NCBI GenBank assembly: GCA_945863785.1
Contig: CAMBAQ010000054.1
Coordinates: forward strand, 1-10,805
Direction of reading: 5' to 3'
Source of the DNA: Chthoniobacter flavus
Lineage (GTDB): Bacteria; Verrucomicrobiota; Verrucomicrobiia; Chthoniobacterales; Terrimicrobiaceae
Length of the DNA stretch: 10,805 bases
Shown here: one piece after another, positions 7,479 to 10,805 of the stretch
Position numbering within the stretch: the first letter of the stretch is position 1
Layout: each line of letters begins with the position of its first letter
Made by a program: the position numbers and the translations under genes
The notes under the pieces: model-generated
Told to the model about the DNA's origin: nothing
What the model saw: only the letters and a program-made list of their open reading frames with translations
The model's database searches: none

Positions 7479-8642
7479 ATGAGGATTATCGTTACGGGCT
7501 TGATCGGTCAGTATGCCTTCGGAGGTGTGACGTGGGATTATATCCAGTACGCACTCGGCTTCCGAGCCCTCGGGCACGATGTCTGGTATCTCGAGGATAC
7601 GAGCACGTGGGCCTACGATCCCGTAAAAATGGAACCTAGCGCAGATTGCTCACACAATACGGCCTATCTTGGGCGAGTGATGGAAAAGTTCGGCATGGGT
7701 GACCGCTGGATCTATCGCAATGGCGCCGACGAGACCTATCACGGCGTGGCTAATGCCGCCGAAGCCGAAAAGATCATCGCCTCGGCGGATGTGCTGGCCA
7801 ATGTCTCCGGCGCCTGCTGGCTGAGACCTGAAACGGCCGCCATCCCGCTTAAACTCTTTCTCGACGGTGACCCGATGTTCACCCAGATCGGCCTCGCTAC
7901 CGATCCTGAATCGGAATACGCCAAACGCGTGGCCTCGCATGAACGGCATTTTTCCTTCGGGCTGAATATTGGCCAGAAAGGATGTGAAGTCCCAACGGCA
8001 GGCCTAGATTGGCGTCCCACGGTTCAACCGATCGCGCTCGACTACTGGAGCCCAGCTTCGCCCGCGCCCATGACGCCACATATCGCTGAAGGAGCTTGGA
8101 CAACAGTGATGAACTGGGCCAGCTACGCACCCAAGGAATTCCAAGGGAAAAAATACGGCCAGAAAGATATCGAGTTCGAGCGCTTCCTCGATCTACCCCA
8201 AATCTCGGATGAAAAATTTGTTCTCGCAATGGGTCAAGGCGTCGGCAACAAGCGCCCAACAGAAATGCTCGAGTCGAAAGGTTGGCATATCATCGAACCG
8301 GACACCTATCTCCCCGATTACACGACCTACCACGACTTTCTTTCACGCTCCAAGGGCGAGTGGAGTATTGCAAAAAACGGCTACGTCACCTCGCGTAGCG
8401 GGTGGTTCAGCTGCCGCAGCGCTTGCGACCTCGCCGCCGGCAAGCCGGTGGTGATACAAGACACCGGCTGGAGCGACCATCTCCCCTCGGGCGATGGCGC
8501 GATCGCATTCAACACTCCCGAGGAGGCCGCGAAGGCCCTCGATCTCATTAACAAAAACTACACTCATCACTCGGCAGCCGCTCGCGCGTATGCCGAGAAA
8601 TATTTCGACGCGTCACGCGTCTGCGAAGATCTCTTATCATGA
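7479..8642 (+). CDS. GT-B glycosyltransferase-like protein
   Basis: This is a 387-residue cytoplasmic protein without a signal or membrane segment. The N-terminus (MRIIVTGLIGQYAFGGVTWDYIQYALGFRALGHDVWYLEDT) is the glycine-rich beta-loop-helix opening of GT-B glycosyltransferases, where the acceptor normally binds. The C-terminal domain has SGWFSCRSACDLAAGKPVVIQDTGW (from residue 307) and GAIAFNTPEEAAKAL, in the place of the nucleotide-sugar-binding region and final helix of GT4-type enzymes. The classical E-x7-E motif of GT4 is not evident, so donor and chemistry are open, and a non-catalytic role is possible. Its TGA overlaps the ATG of the CbiX-like gene (ATGA at 8639-8642), which indicates coupled translation and a joint function. 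The ribosome-binding site is weak (GAAAGA). Confidence 0.78.
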   Translation: MRIIVTGLIGQYAFGGVTWDYIQYALGFRALGHDVWYLEDTSTWAYDPVKMEPSADCSHNTAYLGRVMEKFGMGDRWIYRNGADETYHGVANAAEAEKIIASADVLANVSGACWLRPETAAIPLKLFLDGDPMFTQIGLATDPESEYAKRVASHERHFSFGLNIGQKGCEVPTAGLDWRPTVQPIALDYWSPASPAPMTPHIAEGAWTTVMNWASYAPKEFQGKKYGQKDIEFERFLDLPQISDEKFVLAMGQGVGNKRPTEMLESKGWHIIEPDTYLPDYTTYHDFLSRSKGEWSIAKNGYVTSRSGWFSCRSACDLAAGKPVVIQDTGWSDHLPSGDGAIAFNTPEEAAKALDLINKNYTHHSAAARAYAEKYFDASRVCEDLLS

Positions 8643-9427
8643 ATACCAACAGCGCTCTGATCATAGTGGGCCACGGATCGACAGTGAACCCGGACTCCAG
8701 TGCTCCCACACTCGTTCATGCCCGAACGATCCGCGAAAAGGGACTTTTTTCCGAGGTGGCAAGCTGCTTTTGGAAAGAGGAACCCACCTTCCGCGAAGTG
8801 CTTCGCATGGTCGATAGCGACGACATCTACGTGGTGCCGAACTTTATCAGCGAAGGGTATTTCACTCAGACAGTGATCCCTCGCGAACTTGGTCTCGATG
8901 GCAAAGTGACACGCATTGGCACCCGCACGATCCGCTACTGCGAGCCTGCAGGCAACCATGCCGCGATGACTGGGCTTTTGATGAAGCAGGCGCAGTCCGT
9001 GGCTCTAGGCATCCCTACCGCCGAGACAAGCCTCCTCATTGTAGGCCACGGAACCGGTCTCAATGAAAACTCCGCTCAAGCGGCCAAGCATCAGGTCAAG
9101 ATGATCGAGCAGACTGGCGCGTACGCGGAGGTTTTTGCGACTTACATGGAAGAAGCGCCCCTGATTTCCGATTGGGATAAGATCGCTTCCCAGCCGAATG
9201 TCGTGGTCGTACCGTTCTTCATCTCGGATGGATTGCACAGCTACCAAGACATCCCCGTTTTACTGGGAATCGCCGAAGATATCGGCCCGGCAGCCAGCCA
9301 GAGCGATGTCTTCCGCCGCAATCCCTACCACCTGCGGGGCCGCCAACTTTTCTATAGCGGCGCCATAGGCACCGACCCAGGTTTCGCGGATGTGATCCTC
9401 GATCAAGTGAGGGATTTCAGAGAGTAG
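8639..9427 (+). CDS. Two-domain CbiX/SirB-like chelatase-family protein
   Basis: CbiX/SirB proteins insert Co2+ or Fe2+ into sirohydrochlorin. This 262-residue protein has two tandem copies of the fold. Domain 1 (about 5-120) has VGHGST (H12) and VPNFISEGYFT (66-76). Domain 2 (about 131-258) has VGHGTGLN (H137) and VPFFISDGLHSYQDIP (H200). Family members bind metal with the first His plus a second His in the GxH segment. Domain 2 keeps both (H137, H200), while domain 1 has F75 where the second His should be. One metal site is therefore predicted, in domain 2. No other tetrapyrrole gene is nearby, and the gene is translationally coupled to a glycosyltransferase-like gene, so a role outside classical sirohaem or cobalamin synthesis is possible. 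The fold assignment is firm; the substrate is unknown. Confidence 0.85.
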   Translation: MNTNSALIIVGHGSTVNPDSSAPTLVHARTIREKGLFSEVASCFWKEEPTFREVLRMVDSDDIYVVPNFISEGYFTQTVIPRELGLDGKVTRIGTRTIRYCEPAGNHAAMTGLLMKQAQSVALGIPTAETSLLIVGHGTGLNENSAQAAKHQVKMIEQTGAYAEVFATYMEEAPLISDWDKIASQPNVVVVPFFISDGLHSYQDIPVLLGIAEDIGPAASQSDVFRRNPYHLRGRQLFYSGAIGTDPGFADVILDQVRDFRE

Positions 9428-9441
9428 AGGCTTCGCTCTAC
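9424..9441. terminator. Possible bidirectional hairpin spanning both convergent stop codons
   Basis: GTAGAG (9424-9429) and CTCTAC (9436-9441) form a 6-bp stem with a 6-nt GCTTCG loop. The hairpin contains the TAG of the CbiX-like gene (9425-9427) and the stop of hisA (9438-9440, TAG on the minus strand). There is no T-run on either side, so it is at best a weak terminator between the convergent operons. Confidence 0.3.
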
Positions 9442-10160
9442 GCCGCGGCGATGATCTCGCGCAGATTCCCGGTGATGCGACCATCGTAGAGGGCTTTGCC
9501 GATAATGGCACCGTAGAGCCCTGGCATTAGTGAAAGACGCTTCAAATCTTCGTCGCAGGACACCCCACCGCTGGCGATAAGGTTACAATCCAAGAGCGTG
9601 AGCATTTTTTCCAACTCGTCAAAGTTGGGACCCTCGAGCATCCCATCTGTCGCGATATCGGTGTAAATGATCGTTCCCGCGCCGGCCTGCTGAGCCGCGA
9701 GCGCCAAATCCGAAGCCAATGTGGCCGTGGTCTCCGTCCATCCCTTGACTGCCACTTTACCTCCATGGGCATCAATACCGACCGCGATGCGCTCTCCACC
9801 GAACTTCGTGCAGAATCCCGCGATCGTCTCTGGAGACTGACAGGCCTTGGTTCCTAGAATGACGCGAGCGACGCCCGCATCGAATGCCGCTTGGATTTTC
9901 TCTTCGCTTCGCATTCCTCCGCCGAGTTCGCATGGAATTTTCACTGCAGCGCAGATTTTAGCGACGGCATCGAGGTTTTGCGGTTCCCCAGTGAAAGCTG
10001 CATCAAGATCGACGATGTGGAGCCAATCTGCTCCGGAATCTTCCCATTTTTTGGCGAAGGCCACCGGGTCTGACGAATACACGACTTTTTCTGTGGCGAG
10101 TCCGCGGCGCAAGCGCACGACTTCACCACCCATCAAATCAATTGCAGGAAGAAGAATCAT
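9438..10160 (-). CDS. hisA: HisA, ProFAR isomerase of histidine biosynthesis
   Basis: HisA converts N'-[(5'-phosphoribosyl)formimino]-AICAR ribonucleotide to its phosphoribulosyl isomer by an Amadori rearrangement, in the cytoplasm. The 240-residue TIM barrel is of normal length and begins MILLPAIDLMGGEVVRLRRG, with catalytic D8. VGIDAHGGKVAVKGW supplies D130, the likely second catalytic Asp. Phosphate-binding elements GGGMRS (80-85), TDIATDGM (167-174) and ASGGV (196-200) are all present. Its ATG overlaps the hisH TGA in ATGA, so the two are co-transcribed and translationally coupled. No hisF follows; the next gene is convergent. Confidence 0.96.
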   Translation of the reverse strand: MILLPAIDLMGGEVVRLRRGLATEKVVYSSDPVAFAKKWEDSGADWLHIVDLDAAFTGEPQNLDAVAKICAAVKIPCELGGGMRSEEKIQAAFDAGVARVILGTKACQSPETIAGFCTKFGGERIAVGIDAHGGKVAVKGWTETTATLASDLALAAQQAGAGTIIYTDIATDGMLEGPNFDELEKMLTLLDCNLIASGGVSCDEDLKRLSLMPGLYGAIIGKALYDGRITGNLREIIAAA

Positions 10161-10771
10161 AAAGTGGAAATAAAATTGCGAAGTAGCGCGAGTCCGGCAC
10201 CCTGGCTTTTCTCGGGGTGGAACTGGGTGGCGTGGACGGCGCCCAGCGAGACGCTGGCTGCGAATGGCGCGCCGTAATTACAGACCGCGCTGATGACAGC
10301 GCTATCCTCAGGCACTGGATAAAAAGAGTGTACAAAATACATCGAGACATCACTTGGGAAGTCCGTGTAGAGCGACCCTCGGACGTCGGAGAGCGTATTC
10401 CACCCCATGTGCGGAACCTTCAGAGACCCGCTGGGAAACCTCACCACGCGACCCTTAAGAATCCCAAGACCGGGAACACCGGGGGATTCCTCACTGGACT
10501 CAAAGAGCAACTGGTAGCCGAGGCAGATGCCGAGATACGGACGACCTTCCAGTGTCCACTCCCGAACGGAATCCCACATGCCACTGGCCCGGAGATTCGC
10601 CGCACACTGATGGAAGTGCCCTTGGCCCGGCACAACAATCCCATCTACATCCGCCAACTGCGCAGCTGTAGTAATGAGACTGGGAGCGACTCCGGCAACC
10701 TCCAAGGCTTTGCACACACTGCGCAAATTCCCACTTCCGTAATCAATGACGCCGATGGATTTTTTACTCAT
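10157..10771 (-). CDS. hisH: HisH, glutamine amidotransferase subunit of IGP synthase
   Basis: HisH hydrolyses glutamine and channels ammonia to HisF, which makes imidazole glycerol phosphate and AICAR. The 204-residue class I amidotransferase carries the nucleophile in GICLGYQLLF (C83) and the His/Glu of the triad in TQFHPEKSQ (H185, E187). The N-terminus GVIDYGSGNLRSV is diagnostic. The oxyanion-strand segment reads PGQGHF (48-53) where many HisH have PGVGAF; this is a variant and not a defect. The gene overlaps hisA by 4 nt and its start overlaps the end of an upstream gene, so it is internal to an operon. Its partner hisF is not in the window. Confidence 0.96.
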   Translation of the reverse strand: MSKKSIGVIDYGSGNLRSVCKALEVAGVAPSLITTAAQLADVDGIVVPGQGHFHQCAANLRASGMWDSVREWTLEGRPYLGICLGYQLLFESSEESPGVPGLGILKGRVVRFPSGSLKVPHMGWNTLSDVRGSLYTDFPSDVSMYFVHSFYPVPEDSAVISAVCNYGAPFAASVSLGAVHATQFHPEKSQGAGLALLRNFISTL

Positions 10772-10805
10772 CCGTTAAAATTTCACTCCGCAAACGCGTC
10801 AGCAA
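10764..10805 (-). CDS. C-terminal end of an upstream gene overlapping hisH (partial)
   Basis: Reading leftward from the edge gives LLTRLRSEILTDE and then TAA at 10764-10766. The last 8 nt (ATGAGTAA) overlap the hisH start codon and next codons in another frame. Tight overlaps of this kind are usual inside operons, and hisH-hisA below is coupled the same way. Thirteen residues are too few to name a family. They lack the STKG-type ending usual for HisB, the common neighbour of hisH. A chance open frame at the edge cannot be excluded. Confidence 0.4.
   Translation of the reverse strand: MLTRLRSEILTDE

Overview
The window looks like a chromosomal segment from a Gram-negative bacterium, most likely Verrucomicrobiota or a relative in the PVC group. 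This is inferred from the overall flavour of the proteins (a DUF3352-like envelope protein, a proline-rich L,D-transpeptidase, a two-domain CbiX-like protein, generally weak Shine-Dalgarno sites); no rRNA or other strong taxonomic marker is present.

Layout. 1-2352 (minus): the 5' part of a very large secreted protein that runs off the left edge. It has a signal peptide, a PhoX/DUF839-like domain and the start of a second copy of the same domain exactly 670 codons later. 2540-2983 (minus): a broken universal stress protein with two Usp C-terminal halves joined by an in-frame TAA. 2984-4058: about 1.1 kb with no convincing gene apart from one doubtful small secreted ORF, but with a striking imperfect palindrome at 3590-3673. 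4059-4131 (minus): tRNA-Phe(GAA) with a good promoter. 4240-4515 (minus): a small two-helix membrane protein, divergent from 4580-6226 (plus), a membrane-anchored DUF3352-like protein. 6238-7380 (minus): an exported L,D-transpeptidase with a LysM-like segment. 7479-9427 (plus): a two-gene operon of a GT-B glycosyltransferase-like protein and a two-domain CbiX/SirB-like protein, joined by an ATGA overlap. 9438-10771 (minus): hisH-hisA, joined by an ATGA overlap and preceded by the last codons of another gene that overlaps hisH by 8 nt.

How the genes relate. hisH and hisA are housekeeping histidine genes. The transpeptidase and the DUF3352-like protein are envelope proteins. The glycosyltransferase/CbiX pair is the best candidate for an uncharacterised functional unit: coupled translation implies a shared role, no tetrapyrrole gene is visible nearby, and the first CbiX domain has lost one of the two expected metal-binding histidines. 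The tandem PhoX-like protein and the palindromic element are the other items that ordinary annotation would miss. I do not see a defence system, CRISPR array, transposase or prophage.
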